Positions 12,125-24,976 are shown, numbered from the stretch's first letter. The stretch is DNA of 64,000 bases from Vitellaria paradoxa (GCA_019916065.1 CM034241.1:19607541-19671540), one strand, 5' to 3'. The notes: a model not told the origin generated them from the letters alone. Translations and numbers: made by a program.

Positions 12125-13865
12125 TTAATGAAAATCAGGGATCCTTCTATTTATGTTAGGAAATTAGGGAGTCCTTGTATTTATGGTGTAAATTATTATG
12201 CTTTATTTAGGGGATTTTTGTAGTTATGACAATCCCTTAATTATGGGGATTTAAGTTAGGATATTTTCTCCCCACGTAGTCAAATACTGTACAAAGTATT
12301 TTTTGATGGAATGATTAATTTTTTTTTTTCAATTCTTCACAAAACCCAACATCCAATAGCTGCTATGGTCACCCACTTTCAAGTGAACTGAACTCTTGGA
12401 CGTCTTGTTGCTGGGCTAATTAGGAGGAACTGATGATAGAGGGTCTTGGCCTATTGTTTGGACCTGCTGAGTTGGAGTTGGATTTATTTGCTAACTCAAT
12501 CCTATGTGTTGCGTCTTGATATTTTTTAAAGTTAACGAATTAGCATATCCATGTTGTTACGGATATTGTATGTTCTTATCCATACTGCTTAGTTTCTAAA
12601 CATTTCTACAGATTTTTGTATTATTTATGATGTTTTCAAAAGCATTTCTATATATTTTCATGAATTTGTGCTACTTTTCAATGTTTTCAAAGTTGATAAT
12701 GAAAATTTGATCCTTGCTAATGGATTTTCAATATTTTGATAGTGTTAAGAACTTGGTACCAAGATCCAAATGCAATATAAAATCTAATGCCCATTTTCAT
12801 CTTGCATGGATTTCCAAACAATTTCTGGAGTCATTTCTATAATAACTTGAATTTTTTTTCTCTTAATTAATTTGTTTAAGTGTGGTGGTGATATTTATTA
12901 TAGTAAAAATCTAGAAAATTAAGGATTTGAAAATTTTTAAAATGATAAAATTAGTTGGAAAGATTTTCGGATTTAATTCCACTCTATGTGGGGGTTTAAT
13001 GTAGAATTTCTAAACTTTTATCCAAACAATTCCTAGCCCAATTGCCTAATTGGTTCAACCCAAGCTCATTAACCCATGGGTCAACCCTTTTCTTTGACTC
13101 ACCTCAACTCACTTCAACTCACTTCAACTCACTTTATCACTCATTGAGTTGACTCATGAATAGTAGCTCTAAATCATTTCCTGGCAAACTTCATTTTCCA
13201 TCCATCCTTTCTTCAATACATCTCTCACATCTCTCAAATTATTTGGCTAATTAGTCAAAAAGAAGACTGCATTGATGACTTTAAAGCATTCTTCCAAATT
13301 ACTTAGCTAGCATGATTTAAACACTTCAAGCATCTTTTAAATAATTTGTCAAAAAGCTAGCATGATTCCCGGATCATGCCACCTCCATACATCTCCGCCA
13401 ATACCTCTCTTAAATTATTTGGTTAGATAGTCAAAAAGCTAAGCATGATTCTTGGATCATGCTACCTAATGCATAATCCTACTTTAGTGGCTTTCAAGTC
13501 TAGGAAGTGGAGGTTGTTTTTTTTCTACCTACACTTTCTATACACTCCCATGACTTCCTATAAATTGGTGTGGCTTCAAAGAGAAAAACAAAAATAAGAG
13601 AGAAAAAAATAAATCATTATTTAGTGCGGTTAGAGATTAGGTGTTGCTTGGAGGAAGAAGAAAGGCTTGGAATTTTCTAATTGGGTGGTGTTCAAAGCTC
13701 AACTCCTTTTTCTTTCACAGGCTTGGTCACCAATATCTTCATTGAGGTTGGATGACGAACCTCCTAAAATATATTTAAGGCCTTCAATTTTAAAACTAAA
13801 GCATTTTCTGGGTTTAAAGTATGAAATTTCATTGTGATAAAAAAATAATACCATATATTGGGGTT
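12125..13865. other. Spacer, possibly an old LTR
   Basis: No coding evidence. There is a short tandem array of TCAACTCACT-like words at about 13103-13132. A TATA-like CCTATAAATTGG lies at 13558-13569 and is followed by transcribed-leader-like sequence, which suggests a decayed LTR, but no ends can be defined. Confidence 0.45.
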
Positions 13866-14085
13866 AGGGAAGCCGAAACTTTGACTGATGCAGCCCAACA
13901 TGCTGACAGCTTTCTGTTTGCAACTTCTGATGTGTTCTTGACCCCTAAAATGGTGGAATTAGGCTTCGGCTAAAACATAAAAGTTGTAACCCTTTAAGTT
14001 TTCTTTCCAACCCAAACAAGATTTGCCTCAATAGATTTGTGAGTTAAAAGGTATGCTCAAAATACTGAGCACGTGTAAAACTGTA
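13866..14085 (-). repeat. Antisense fragment of a Y/W-type LTR core
   Basis: The complement reads 'TTGGGTTGGAAAGAAAACTT', then GCCGAAGCCTAATTCCACC and CAGAAAGCTGTCAG. This is the same order of phrases as U3 of the Y, W and Z LTRs (for example 49600-49715). Divergence is strong and the ends are lost. Confidence 0.6.
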
Positions 14086-15182
14086 TCTTCTGAACAAATT
14101 GAATTCAAAGCTGTTTTTGCACATTTAGACCTTAGAATTTTTAAAAGTGTAAAACATGAAAGTTGTAGGTTTTAAAGTCTAGTTTCTACAGATATAAAGT
14201 TTATAGATATTGGAGTTCTGCTCTATTTTATATGAATTTTCTTTTAAACTGCTATCTCTGCTTAGCTTTTAATTTATGCTTGTTTAGATTTTTTTTAGAA
14301 TATTATGTTTAAATAGTTATTTAAATTTCCAATTTTCTTCTGTTAATTATTGTCATGTTAATAAATTCTATTGATGTGTAATTTTATTCACAAGGCCTGA
14401 TATAGTAAACACTTATACTATTTGATATAATACTGAAGTGGACTGTTAAGTTGATACTAGTTAGTTATTTTCCAGATATGAAATTATTTTAAACTAGATA
14501 TTATGTATCATTTATTTATGATAACTGACTTAGACAATCAGTTTCATCATAGATAGTTAGATGACTTATTCAAACTAAAACGGCAAAGTAGAACCAAGTA
14601 TTTGATAAAAATGCCCAAATGAAACAATGGACTTATTCTTTCCTTAAATAAATTTGATTTATTTTAATTGATTCTTTTAGACATTTTTGTCTGCCTAGCA
14701 AGTTATATAACTATATTTTTATGATTAAGTGAATTTAATGAAACTTATTTAATACCTTCCTAAATATTGGAATAATTTTATGGATATTTGTGGATATCTT
14801 GAAGCCGAAAACCTATGATAAGGATTTGGTTATAAATAAGATGATGATTGCAAATTTATTCAAATAAAATAAAACTTATTCTAAAATTGAATATAAGTCC
14901 AAAGAGCTATTTACTATCTTTATATTCCATAAAATAATAAAAAAGGAAAAATAGACAAAAACCGAGATCGCAACCAATGAGGTTCGAACGCGACTTCAAA
15001 TCGCAATTAGGGTCACCCACCCATTAAGCTGCCAACCTCGACTTAATTAATATGCCATTAGAAATAATTTTATTCTTATGAAGGCTAGTATGGCAAACTT
15101 GTCAAAGAATTAACTAAAATACTAATTCGAATTCTAAATTTTTCTATTAATTTACATGTGGTACCTACCTTTGTGATAAGAA
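14086..15182. other. AT-rich spacer
   Basis: Nothing definite is seen. Positions 14960-15050 contain AGGTTCGAACGCGAC and related words that resemble a tRNA T-arm, but no cloverleaf can be drawn around them. Confidence 0.45.
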
Positions 15183-16776
15183 TGTTGGTTGTTGGCCCAA
15201 GGTTTATAAAGTTAGTTTTATAATTGATTTTGATGATAACAAATATTGAATTAAATTTTCACAATTAATTTTCAAAGACATTGTATGAAATGTTACAATT
15301 CATTTGATAGATTCAAGATAATAGAGTTGGAAGAGATTGATATATTTTTTAGATATTTTCACATAATTTGGATGAAGGGATAAAGGAATTTCAAAGTTGG
15401 GAGTAATAGAAATCAAAGTAAGATGAAGATTTGAACTAGAGGTTAACTCAGGTAAACAGAGAAATCAGACACATGTCAGTATATAGATGATATCTTAAGA
15501 TCCAACGGTTCAATTTTCATGGAATTTTAATACAGTCAACAAGACTTCCATATCTACAACTTTACCGAAGGTAACTTTTGGTGGATCTGAAGTTAAGATA
15601 TCAAAAAATGAGTTGGAATATTAGTCATTACAGAAAAGTTTTTAAGTCTGGATTCTGGAGCTAGTCTTAGTTTTTGAGACATAACTCATACTCTATAGCT
15701 TTAAAAATTCTTTTTTGGTTTGTGAAAAGAAGACTCAAAAAGATACAACTTTTGTAGTTTAATTTTCTTCTAATTCTAAAAGTATCATGGTGAAACTGAA
15801 GCTTAAACTCGAAACACAGATTTAGAATGTCAGAAAAAGCTATCAGAAGCTGGTCTCGGTTCAGAAGCCATATCTGACTATCTAACCGTTGGATGACGCT
15901 CAAAATTTGACATGTGATAGCTGACTTATACATATGAAAAGTCTTTACTCTGAGGAAATGTCATATTTGAACGTTATGAGGGTGAAAAATGGTCACAAAT
16001 GTATCTCAGAAAATCTGAATCTGAAAGACAGCATTGGAAGCAAGGAAATTCAATTTCTTTCAAGGGCAAAAGTCTTTTCACTTAGTAACGGCCATTTGCA
16101 GATTTTCATCTATAAATAGAGCCTCAAACTCAGATTCAAGAGGATGAACAAGGAAGAAAGAAGTGCTTACAAAGAGATACAAGAAATTCCATAACTTTGC
16201 AAACATAGAGTGATTTCTTCCCACACTTGTGCTTCATCTTTCATATTCAACTTGTGAGAGTTTCTTTTTGATTTGATTGAGTTTCAAACTCATCATTGTT
16301 GCTGTAAGAAAGGGAAATTTAAAACCCTTTTAATTTGTGAGAGTTGGGTGAGCTCTTGTTGGTTTTGGTTCGTGTTAGAACCAAAACAAGAGACTTTCTT
16401 TGGGAGACTTGTGTGAGTGATTTGGGAATAAAATCACTTGGGAAAGGTTTCTAGCACCTTAGGAAGCTAGTGTATAATAAGCTCTTCAAAGAAGAGTGGA
16501 GAAATCTCAAGGAAGGCCTTAGGGAGTGGATGTAGGCAACATTGAAGCCGAACTACTATAAATTGATTATGTTTGCTTCTTCTCCCTTCTTTTATTTATT
16601 GCAAACATTAGCACTCACTCTTCATCCACAAATATTGAATAACTTTTTTTTGGTGCATTTTATATTTGATTATCCTTTTCATCTTGACATATTTGTTTAA
16701 GGGTTGAAATTTTTATTTGCAAATTTTTTTAAGCAACCCTATTCACCCCCCTCTAGTGTTGCTATTTGGGACAACA
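15183..16776 (+). repeat. SIRE/Maximus-like Ty1/Copia LTR
   Basis: The 1594-bp unit has inverted ends TGTTG...CAACA. Near its start is TTTTGATGATAACAAA and near its end CTATTCACCCCCCTCTAG, two phrases that are hallmarks of SIRE-type copia LTRs in plants. It is followed by TTGGTGATTATG, which shares only its first bases with the usual TGGTATCAGAG primer site, so internal sequence is either lost or badly decayed. No target duplication was found. It could be a solo LTR with altered flanks or a truncated element. Confidence 0.7.
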
Positions 16777-17930
16777 TTGGTGATTATGTTTAATCTTTAA
16801 TTTATTGTGAATTATTATTAAATTTTGAATTGAGATAAAATACTTAAAGTATACTATATGTGACTGAATAATCCCACCTCGGATTCATCACTCAGGAACA
16901 TTGCTGGTTGTTATTAAAAATGTCTGATTGCCATACAAGATACCCTTGGAATGCCAAGGGGTGAAAATAAATTAAGGCACTTAGTGCTAAAGTTATTTTT
17001 TGGGTAATGGGGTGATGAGTGGGTAGAAATGGCCTTTTAGATAGAGATGGGAACATATGCATTTTAATTGGCAGATGTTCCCTTCTGATCTGGCCAGTCA
17101 GGTAGCCGGTCGTGACGGCTAAGTTTTTGGTGGGTGACACTGTCGGAATGCATTGAATGGTAAGCCCATAAAGTCACTGGTTCCCAAGGCTGGGGGTAGA
17201 GAAGGATAGGAGTATGATTATATTAGGAGGATTTAGATTAAACTATTTTACCAAATTTTACTATGATTGGCAACCTCTCTTGCTTATGTATAAATGATGT
17301 GTTGGAATTATTAATATATTAGTTCCTCTGATGAATTTTTATAAATAAATAAATAATAAATATAATATATATGAAACCTGTATCGCTACGGGGTTTGATC
17401 TTGAGACCTTGAAATCTGAATCTGAATCCCTACCATGGGACACAGATTTCATTGTGGTATACACATCAACATTTAACTATTTCTACATGTAAGTAAATAA
17501 TAGTTACGGTGACGGTTTCATCAAACCGTTGTAAGTATAATTACATATTCAGTTGGGATCTATTGAATTAATTATTACATAAACAGTATACCACCTAATC
17601 ACATTCACTGTAGTGGGTCACCTAATATAGTGTAGCATTACAACAACATACTGGCACTTAGGAGATTCTGATTATTAGGCTTTGGTAAGCTCACCCTTGT
17701 GGAAATATTTTTTTTAGGATATTAAGTACAGGATACTGAAGATGAGCTGAAAAGAGAAACTTCTCTTAATAATTCCATTAGAAGAGTTATCTATTTTTTT
17801 CTTTCCTGCACAGTGCTGGAAGACTTTATTATTATTGTGGTCTGTATAATTATTATATGATTGTAATAATTAAGTTAGACCTAGTTACTTTATTTGATAT
17901 GTAATGTTAATCGCATGGTGGGATGCTTAG
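16777..17930. other. Spacer without a recognisable gene
   Basis: Minus-strand frame 17140-16892 (82 codons) has no recognisable domain. There is an AT-rich run at 17340-17372. Nothing else is supported. Confidence 0.5.
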
Positions 17931-17946
17931 ATGACTTTATAATATT
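17931..17946. repeat. Probable target-site duplication of the minus-strand LINE, 3' side
   Basis: ATGACTTTATAATATT here corresponds to ATGACTTTAAATATTA at 23775-23790, with one base gained or lost. The length and the position next to the oligo(A) end fit a LINE target duplication. Confidence 0.5.
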
Positions 17947-17999
17947 TTTTTTTGGTAAGAAGTATAGTTTTGGATGAATGGGGGTTTATGTACAATATC

Positions 18000-20900
18000 T
18001 AGGGGCATACCCCCGAATATCAAATACAATAGCTATTAGATCCTCCAATTATCAAGTAAATTACGATCCTACATTAGCCAACCTTACATAATTTGTGAAA
18101 GTTTGGTCCTAACTACATGCTCAATTCTTTGCATAATGCTAGCCACGGATGAGGAGTGTCCCTTGTAAATTCTTTGTTTCTCTCTTCCCAAGTGTGGTAC
18201 ACCAAGCCGGTCCAAGCAGTTTGCAAGTGCGTGGTTGTGTGCTTCCCCCAAACTTCCCCATAGCCCATAAGACTTCATGCTTCCACGGTTGTGTAGACTT
18301 GACAATGGAGCATTTATGTAACACCCTAGCCCTCAATTCAGCCGCAAATGGACAGTTGAAGAAGAGATGATCCATGGTTTCTATAGCTTTGCAACATAGA
18401 ACACAAGTAGGATCTACACCATCCCCAACCAATCAATCTATCTTTGTATTCAACCTCTCTTTGATGGCAAGCCAAAGAATGAAGCTTTGCCGTGGGATGT
18501 GTAGCTAAACCAAATTAAATGGTGCCAATTACCTTTTGGTTTCTTCCCCGAATAGCATTCCATGTAGCTTTTGCAATGTACACGCCGCTCCTTGAAGCTT
18601 CCCATATAAACTTATCTTCATGGTTGACTCTCGACTGTGTGGGTGGGAGCTCTATAATTATCTCCTTTAAATCCCATGTGCAGGGTAAGGCCACTTCCAT
18701 CCATCTTTATGTACGGCCAACTTTGTTTCTTTAGAAATTCCAGCATCATAAGCTACTCGTGGTCCATATTTTGGGATCAAAAGACCTAGGGGTGCCAATT
18801 AGATTACCATAGAGAGATTGAATACCTTTGCCAACTTCATATTGGATAGGGATCTGCTTCATCTCGCGTTTAAGTAACTTTCTCCATGTCCAGGAGCAAT
18901 CTGCAGGAGGTTTTATTTCCCAAAAACACTTTCCTTTGAGTAGATTGTGGTGACACCACTCAACCCAAAGGAGGGGTTCTTGGTGCATAAATCCCAAATG
19001 TGTCTCACCATGGAGGCTTTGTTCCATTCTGCAAGTCTTCTTAGTCCAAGGCCACCTTCCTTCTTGGGTTTGCAAACTTCTGACCATGCCACTTTACTTC
19101 CCCATTTCCTCAAATCAGCCCCTGACCACAAATATCTTCTCAAAACTTGCTCAATGGCTTCACTAACTCTTTTACGAAGGACAAAATGGATGCTCCAATA
19201 AACTTGTATGCTGAATAGAATAGACTTGACAAGAACCAATTTCCCTGCATATGAGAGGCATTTAGAGGTCCAGCTTTTAACTCTTTTGGTAACTTTGTCA
19301 ATTAACTCCTTGCAATTTTCATATTTAAGCTTAGTAGAGATTAGTGGCACTCCTAGGTATTTGACAGGTAACTCCCCAAGTTGAAAGCGAGCTTTGAACA
19401 CAATTGCTGCTTACTTTGATTGCTAATCCCCGACAAGTAAACCTTGCTTTGCTCCCATTAGGTTGTAACCCTGAGTACTTGTGAAATTGAAGGAGAGCTT
19501 GATGAATTAACTGAAAAGAAGCCTCATTAGGTGTACAAAGAATAAATAAGTCATCCACAAAGCAAATATGATTTATGAGAGGGTAAAAACATTTCGGATG
19601 ATAAGTGAATTCACTTCCTTCCACCATTTGTTGAAAAGTCTTGAGAAGAACTCCATTACAATTAGAAAGAGGTAAGGAGAAAGAGGGTCACCTGACGGAG
19701 CCCTCTAGCACCTTGAAAGTATCCCTCTAGAGCACCATTTATAGAGATTGAAAACTAGGGAGAAGTTATTCATGATCTTATCCAATCAACAAACTTGCAA
19801 GGAATGTTCAGTGCATCCAAAGCATCCAATATAAGATCCCATGAAACAGAGTCAAAGCTTTCATAAGATCAATCTTTAAAGCACTCATGGGAGACATGTT
19901 TGATCTATGGTAGTTCCTCACTAACTCTTGCATTAGGAGAATTTGGTCAGATATAGTTCTACCATTAACAAAGCCGCTTGAGAAGGGCTAATAATGAAAG
20001 GCATGAGCTTCTTCAACCTGTTAGCAATGAGCTTTGAAATGCACTTGTATATAGTGGAGCAACAAGAGATATGCCTATAATCAGTGACCTTACTTGGATT
20101 CGGAATTTTGGGGACTAAGGCAATACTTGTGGAGTTGATCACCTTGAGTAGCTTTCTTGAAGTGAAGAAGGACTTGATAGCCTTTGAGAAATCTTCTCCC
20201 GCAATATTCCATGTCTTCTTAAAGAAATGGGATGTGTACCCATCGGACCCAGAGCCTTGTGACTTGGTAGAGAAAATAGGGTAGACTTGATCTCCTCATC
20301 CGTGACTTCAACCTCCAAGGAGTTTAGCATTTCCATTGGTAAGCTAGTTTGCATGAGGCTTTCAACATAAGGCTTAGCATCTTTCGGGTATTGAAATGGA
20401 GTTCCAAGGAGTCTTGTAGTAGTTGATGAATGTGGCTTTGACAGATTCATAGTTCATTCTTACATCTTGATCATCAATTATAGAGAGGATCTGTTCCTTG
20501 AACAATGAGCTTTAACCTTTCTATGGAAGTAGGATGTGTTTTGGTCCCCCAACTTGATAGAATTGTCTCTTGATTTTTGCTTGTAAAAGGCCTCTTCGGC
20601 TAAAGCAAAATGAAGGTAATCTTCAAGGGCATTGTCCTCCTCTTCAATTAAACTCAAGTTATCATCTATTTGCCTCTCACTTTGAATAGCTTCCAACTTG
20701 GCTTTAGCTTCAGCTACCTTGGTAGAAATCCTCCATAAGTTTGAAGTTGAAATCCTTAAGTGCCATTTTGAGTTCTTTGAGTTTTGTACAAAGTTTAAAC
20801 ATAGGTGAACCTGAGAACTGAACATTCCAAACCTCCTCTACAACCTTGTAAAATTTCTTATTTTTTGTCCAATAATGAAGAATTTGAAGGGCTTCCTACC

Positions 20901-21625
20901 ACCTTGCATATTAGATCGAATGTTGATGATTGTTGGGCTATGATCTGAAGTACAGGCCGTAGGGAAGAGTGCCTCTGAATTGGGAAAGCAAGAGCCAATT
21001 CTCATTCACAAGAGCTCTATCAAGTTTACTGAAGATACTACTTCCATCATCTTGTTTGTTATTCCAAGTAAACATGCAACCGAGTATCTTAAATCAACAA
21101 CTTCAATGTCTTCGAGGCAATCATTAAAATCTTTTATGTAGCTCTATCAATTCCTCTACCCCCTCTCTTCTCATTTGCATTCCTAACCACATTAAAGTCT
21201 CCCAAGATGACCCATGGTGAAGTTCTTCCAATTATCTCACAGTTGACATGAAGTTCCTTCCATAACAACTCTCTATTCATCTTATCATTTGAAGCATACA
21301 CAAAGGTGGCAAAATAATCCAAGGACAATGCAAGATGGCTAACATGGCATAGGATAGATTGGCTAGAGATTGAAATAGCTTGAACTTTGATAATTGAAGG
21401 ATCCCACAAAATTAATATTCTAGCTGCCATTTCACTTGAATGTTCCCAACATAGCAAAAGGAGGAATTTAAGTTTTTACAAACTTTATCTATGTTCTTAC
21501 CTTGCACTTTAGTTTTCAAAAGGCCAATAAGATTGAGGGAGAAGCTTTTAATTAACTTCCTAACTTCAACTTGTTTGAGGGGCCAATTCAATCCCCTAAC
21601 ATTCCATGCAACAAAGTTTATTTGG
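18000..21625 (-). pseudogene. LINE ORF2: endonuclease, reverse transcriptase, zf-RVT; broken
   Basis: The apurinic-type endonuclease starts near 21610 with WNVRGLN and ends near 20945 with an intact TSDHSPTII motif, which holds the catalytic Asp-His pair. The RT N-terminal part (20450-19933) shows the KALGP loop and IALVPKIPNP. The catalytic FVDD box is at 19561-19550, and the thumb region follows to about 18913 (VKYLGVPLI). The C-terminal zinc domain (18432-18139) has CVLCCKAIETMDHLFFNC. At least six frame changes separate these blocks. ORF2 nicks target DNA and copies element RNA there. All domains are present, so the loss of function is from point and indel damage and not from 5' truncation. 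Confidence 0.8.
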
Positions 21626-21639
21626 AAGTGGAGGAAAGA

Positions 21640-23644
21640 GAAGACCTGGCATGCCTAGCCTTATTCTTTTGCTCTAAAGCAAACTTGATTTTTGCTTGCT
21701 TCTTCAATTGGTTCTTTGAGAATGGAATTCCGAGCTAGCATCTTTCTTAGCTTCAATTGTTCAAACTCAGTAGTTGTGGTGATTGAGAGGGCTTCTTACC
21801 ACTTGCAATTACCAATTCCCCAACAGGGGAAATATTAACTTCCAACTCCTAGAAGATTCATAAACTGAACTCGGCACTTGGATAGCTAACGGGGATATTG
21901 AGAGTGGAGGTTCTTGCTCAGATTCCATTAAACTTGGAACAACATTCCTTTCATCTTGTTTTCCTTGTTCAATTCTGACATCTTCGTAGCTTCCGTGAAG
22001 TCTAACCATTTGTAGTTTACTTCTCATGCTCATACGAGACATTAGAGGAGGAGGATTCAGTTTGTACATTTGCTTGAACTGATTTGCCCTTCAAGTTGTT
22101 CATAGTGCTATTGACCGGCCTCCATTGTTGCTTTATGCTTTTTGGACATTGATTAATTCGATGCCCAAATTGCTTGCACCCTTCACAGATTGTAGGAACC
22201 CACCATACTCCACAGGTTGTTTGAAAATTGTCCCATTGTAGTCCTCAATCTCAATAGAAGTAGGAAAAACAGATTGCTTGTCAACTTCTATACATACACG
22301 TGCATAAGCCAATCTTTGCCTCTGAGAAGTCATCTATCGTGAATAGTGGCTGGCCAATTTGCTTGCTATCTTGCTTAGTGAGGATGCTGACCATAGATGA
22401 AGTTTCAAGTGAGAAAATCTCACCCAAATGGGAGGTTTTCGGGACTTGTTCTATCATAAATCTCATTGGGAGACCAAGGGCTTAAAATCAATGGTTTGTC
22501 ATAGTAGCTCCACGGCCCTAACTCCATAACCTTGAGCTTGGATTCTTCATCTTGGAAATTAAAGATGAATAGGCCTGCTTTGAGAATAAATAGATCAATG
22601 GAGCCAAAAGCACGCCATCTTCTATTTCATCAGCTTGTATGGAGGTTTAGCTCCAATGACATGTCCAACTAGAGCATTATCCCATCTCCTCAATTCATCC
22701 GTGACCTCTTCAGGTGGGGATTGTGAATCTTCATGGCTTTGTATAAAGCTGAGCTAGGTACCACTGGTCTTAATTCGGTTTGAGTTGAAAAGCTGGGACC
22801 ATTTTGACTTTGGACTAGGTAGAGGAGTGTTGGGGACACAACTTTCATTCCTCGGTTTTATTCCAGGTAGAGGCGGGAAATTAGTTTGTGGTTCATTTGT
22901 AATGGTATGTGTAGAGGTTTGGTTAGTGTGGGGCGAGTTTGGTTTGGATGGTTTTGGAGGGAAATATGGCTGATGGGGGGAGTTTGAGTCCAACGGTTCT
23001 GGCGGTTTAGAGAGGCTTGTAGTGCTTTGCACGTTGGTTAAAGGTTTGGTGGTAGGTAGCTGGCAGATGGCAGAGGGCTTTGGTATAAGTGAGGTTAACT
23101 TAGGGTGGGTTACATCTTGGATAATGTCTTGGACCGGATAAGGGGAAGGAGGATTGCGTACTTGCAGCTCATGGCAATTGTCGTGGGTCATCTTCAACGG
23201 GCTGAAGTGGTTACCCGAGCAAGGAGAATCTGTAGCAATGGGAGAGATGGGTGTTGAGTCAACAGAAATCGTACCTCCTTTTGCTTGATATTGCACCATC
23301 ATCTACTGAATTTCAACTCTGAGTTGATCAAGAGTTCGAGTAGGAGCCTTGGATGATGAGATACTAGCAGCCATAGTTGGCCAAGAAACATTATGGCCAG
23401 CATTCATTACACTTTCTTCATGAAGCATGGCAGGAATAGAGCTAGATGAAGCGACCCATGAGGCCTCATCCGACTCTATACCCGCTTCTAATTCCCTTGT
23501 GCTAGAACATTCAGACAACTCGGTGCTTGGATTGCCAAAGTCTTGTTTACTTCCTCATTGCTCGGAATCTCCAAGAAGAAGAGAAGAGACTAATGTCAAG
23601 AGAGCTTTAGAAGTGGGGGTGATCGGAGGTGAAGGTTCAACCAT
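21640..23644 (-). pseudogene. LINE ORF1 (gag-like nucleic-acid-binding protein), broken
   Basis: The probable start is the ATG at 23644-23642, followed by a Ser/Pro/Thr-rich N-terminus. The frame is interrupted by a stop at about 23560 and another at 23303-23305; the segments 23518-23303 and 23302-22754 are in one frame. The 182-codon part is Pro-rich (many PPKP/PSP words) and probably disordered. Downstream (about 22700-22280), in several frames, come words of the DUF4283 domain (LVGHVIGAKPPY, GPWSYYDKPLIL). Then there is a CCHC zinc knuckle with CX2CX4HX4C spacing (complement of 22146-22187). In LINEs this protein coats the element RNA in ribonucleoprotein particles. Because of the frame breaks it is a pseudogene. 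Confidence 0.72.
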
Positions 23645-23774
23645 GGATTCTAGAGAGAGAAAGTTCTAGAGAGAGAAGCTCTCAACTTTGCCATTTCCAC
23701 CTTTTCCTCTGTATTATTCTCTATATTTTTTTATTTGTGCCCTGTAGTTGAATCCCATCAAATGATTCAGTCTA

Positions 23775-23790
23775 ATGACTTTAAATATTA
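23775..23790. repeat. Probable target-site duplication of the LINE, 5' side
   Basis: This pairs with 17931-17946 with a single-base indel. Confidence 0.5.
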
Positions 23791-24059
23791 GTTGGGATAA
23801 ATTAGGGATTTTGAATACCTTAAATTTTATTAAAGTCAACCAAGTTTGGAGGAAAAATTTAGGGTGTGACGGCGTGTTGTTGTCATTTTATTTTTATACC
23901 AAATAAATAATCCCAAGTCACCCTCGGGTATTCGGATTATGAAAATCTGGGGCATGACAATTTCTTAGCTAACTTGGTGGTGGAGAAGCACAATTTTCAA
24001 CTACTGATTATGATAAACTTAGTGCTTGCAGTGCTTAATTTATTTGTTCATTGATTTTT
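23791..24059. other. Spacer between LINE and PPR relic
   Basis: AT-rich. It ends in a pyrimidine tract and TCCCTAG at about 24060-24069, which could be a splice acceptor for the following relic. Confidence 0.35.
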
Positions 24060-24820
24060 CCTCCCTAGGTTTTTAATTGGAGAAGGAAATAGAGAGATTT
24101 AGCATTCCAATGACATCAGAAGATTATTTAAAGGGTATTGTAGTTGCTGATAGAATGAGAAATGTTGATCTTGCTCCTGAATTTTTGCAGAGGCTGCTAT
24201 AAGAGACTTAAGACAACCTCGACTTTCAACGCACTTATGGATGCTTATATGTTCAACGGTTGTGCTAAGAAGTGTCAGCAGTTGTTTCGAGATTTAAAGA
24301 GGGATCCAAGTTGTAGTCCTACAATTGTAACATAAACATACTCATTTCCTTTTTGGTAGGCTGATGCTCATATATCACATGGTGGCAACTTTTGGCGAAA
24401 TTAAGGATTTAAACTCTCCCCTAATTTGAGTACATATAATAGTTTGATTGCTGGATACATTACAGCTTGGATGTGGGATAGTATGGAGAAGACTTATAAA
24501 ATTATGAAAGCATGTCAAGCCTAATATATACCCCATGCTAATTCTTAGAGGTTGTGCCCATTCTGGTAATTTGGAAAAGATGGAAGAGACACAAGAGTTG
24601 GTAAACATCGTTAGTTCGAATCAAATTCCATTGATTAGAAAAATGATATGCATCATACTGTACGAGTTCTGACAGAAATAGAGTTAAAAAGGATAGAGGC
24701 TTTATGAGGCTTATTCCAGAAAATGATTATAGGCCTTGGTTGAATGTTCTATTGATTAGGGTGTATGCACAGAGAATTTGTTAGAGGAGATGGAGACTCA
24801 GTAAATGAGGCATTGAAATA
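24060..24820 (+). pseudogene. Pentatricopeptide-repeat (PPR) protein pseudogene, 3' part
   Basis: Read in shifting plus-strand frames the stretch gives PPR-type helices: FNALMDAYMFNGCAKKC, then [13 protein letters not shown] with [10 protein letters not shown], then LRGCAHSGNLEKMEE. It ends with [22 protein letters not shown], a phrase I associate with the At2g30780-like PPR family; that assignment is from memory. Several frameshifts and stops break it. PPR proteins bind organellar RNA. A splice-acceptor-like TCCCTAG precedes it, so only a last exon may be present. Element Y is inserted at 24825/24826, and no clear continuation was recognised beyond 51188. Either the original gene was split by Y or the copy was already dead. 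Confidence 0.65.
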
Positions 24821-24825
24821 ATAAG
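24821..24825. repeat. Target-site duplication ATAAG, left copy of element Y
   Basis: ATAAG precedes the Y LTR start TGATTGCACTTG. The same five bases follow the Y 3' LTR at 51188-51192, 26 kb away. Confidence 0.85.
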
Positions 24826-24976
24826 TGATTGCACTTGAAAAGTGCTATTACAAACTCCACTTTTGCGTAGCTATAATGCGTTTAAGTAGTTTATTTTGAA
24901 GTTTATCATTATTTTATTACTTATAGTAATTATTTCTTAATTGCAGGGAAAAGGGCAAAATAAATGAGATCAGCAG
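24826..24976 (+). repeat. 5' LTR of Y, first 151 bp
   Basis: Matches 49305-49456 of the 3' LTR with few indels. It ends in AGCAG, the site used by the X insertion, and resumes at 43616. Confidence 0.88.
24972..24976. repeat. Target-site duplication AGCAG, left copy of the X complex
   Basis: AGCAG precedes the X LTR start TGATTGGAC and is repeated at 43611-43615. The uninterrupted Y 3' LTR has a single copy (GATTAGCAGCGATG, about 49450). Confidence 0.88.

Larger units (their letters stand above)
17947..23774 (-). mobile_element. Nearly full-length L1-type LINE, inactivated
   Basis: Going from right to left on the minus strand the element has a 5' leader (23774-23645), ORF1 with a DUF4283-like domain and a CCHC knuckle (to about 21640), and ORF2 with endonuclease, reverse transcriptase and a C-terminal zinc domain (about 21625-18085). 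It ends at an A9 tract (complement of 17946-17954). A likely 15-bp target duplication flanks it. Length (about 5.8 kb) and order are those of complete plant L1 elements. Frameshifts and stops in both ORFs show it cannot be active as written. Confidence 0.8.

Noticed and set aside
14960..15050. tRNA-like T-arm sequence AGGTTCGAACGCG
   Set aside because: No matching D-arm, anticodon stem or acceptor stem could be drawn.
15667..15933. Minus-strand frame of 88 codons
   Set aside because: Inside the SIRE-like copia LTR; no domain.
18746..19087. Separate minus-strand frame over the LINE RT
   Set aside because: It overlaps the RT thumb block in another frame (18913-19401) and is part of the same frameshifted ORF2.
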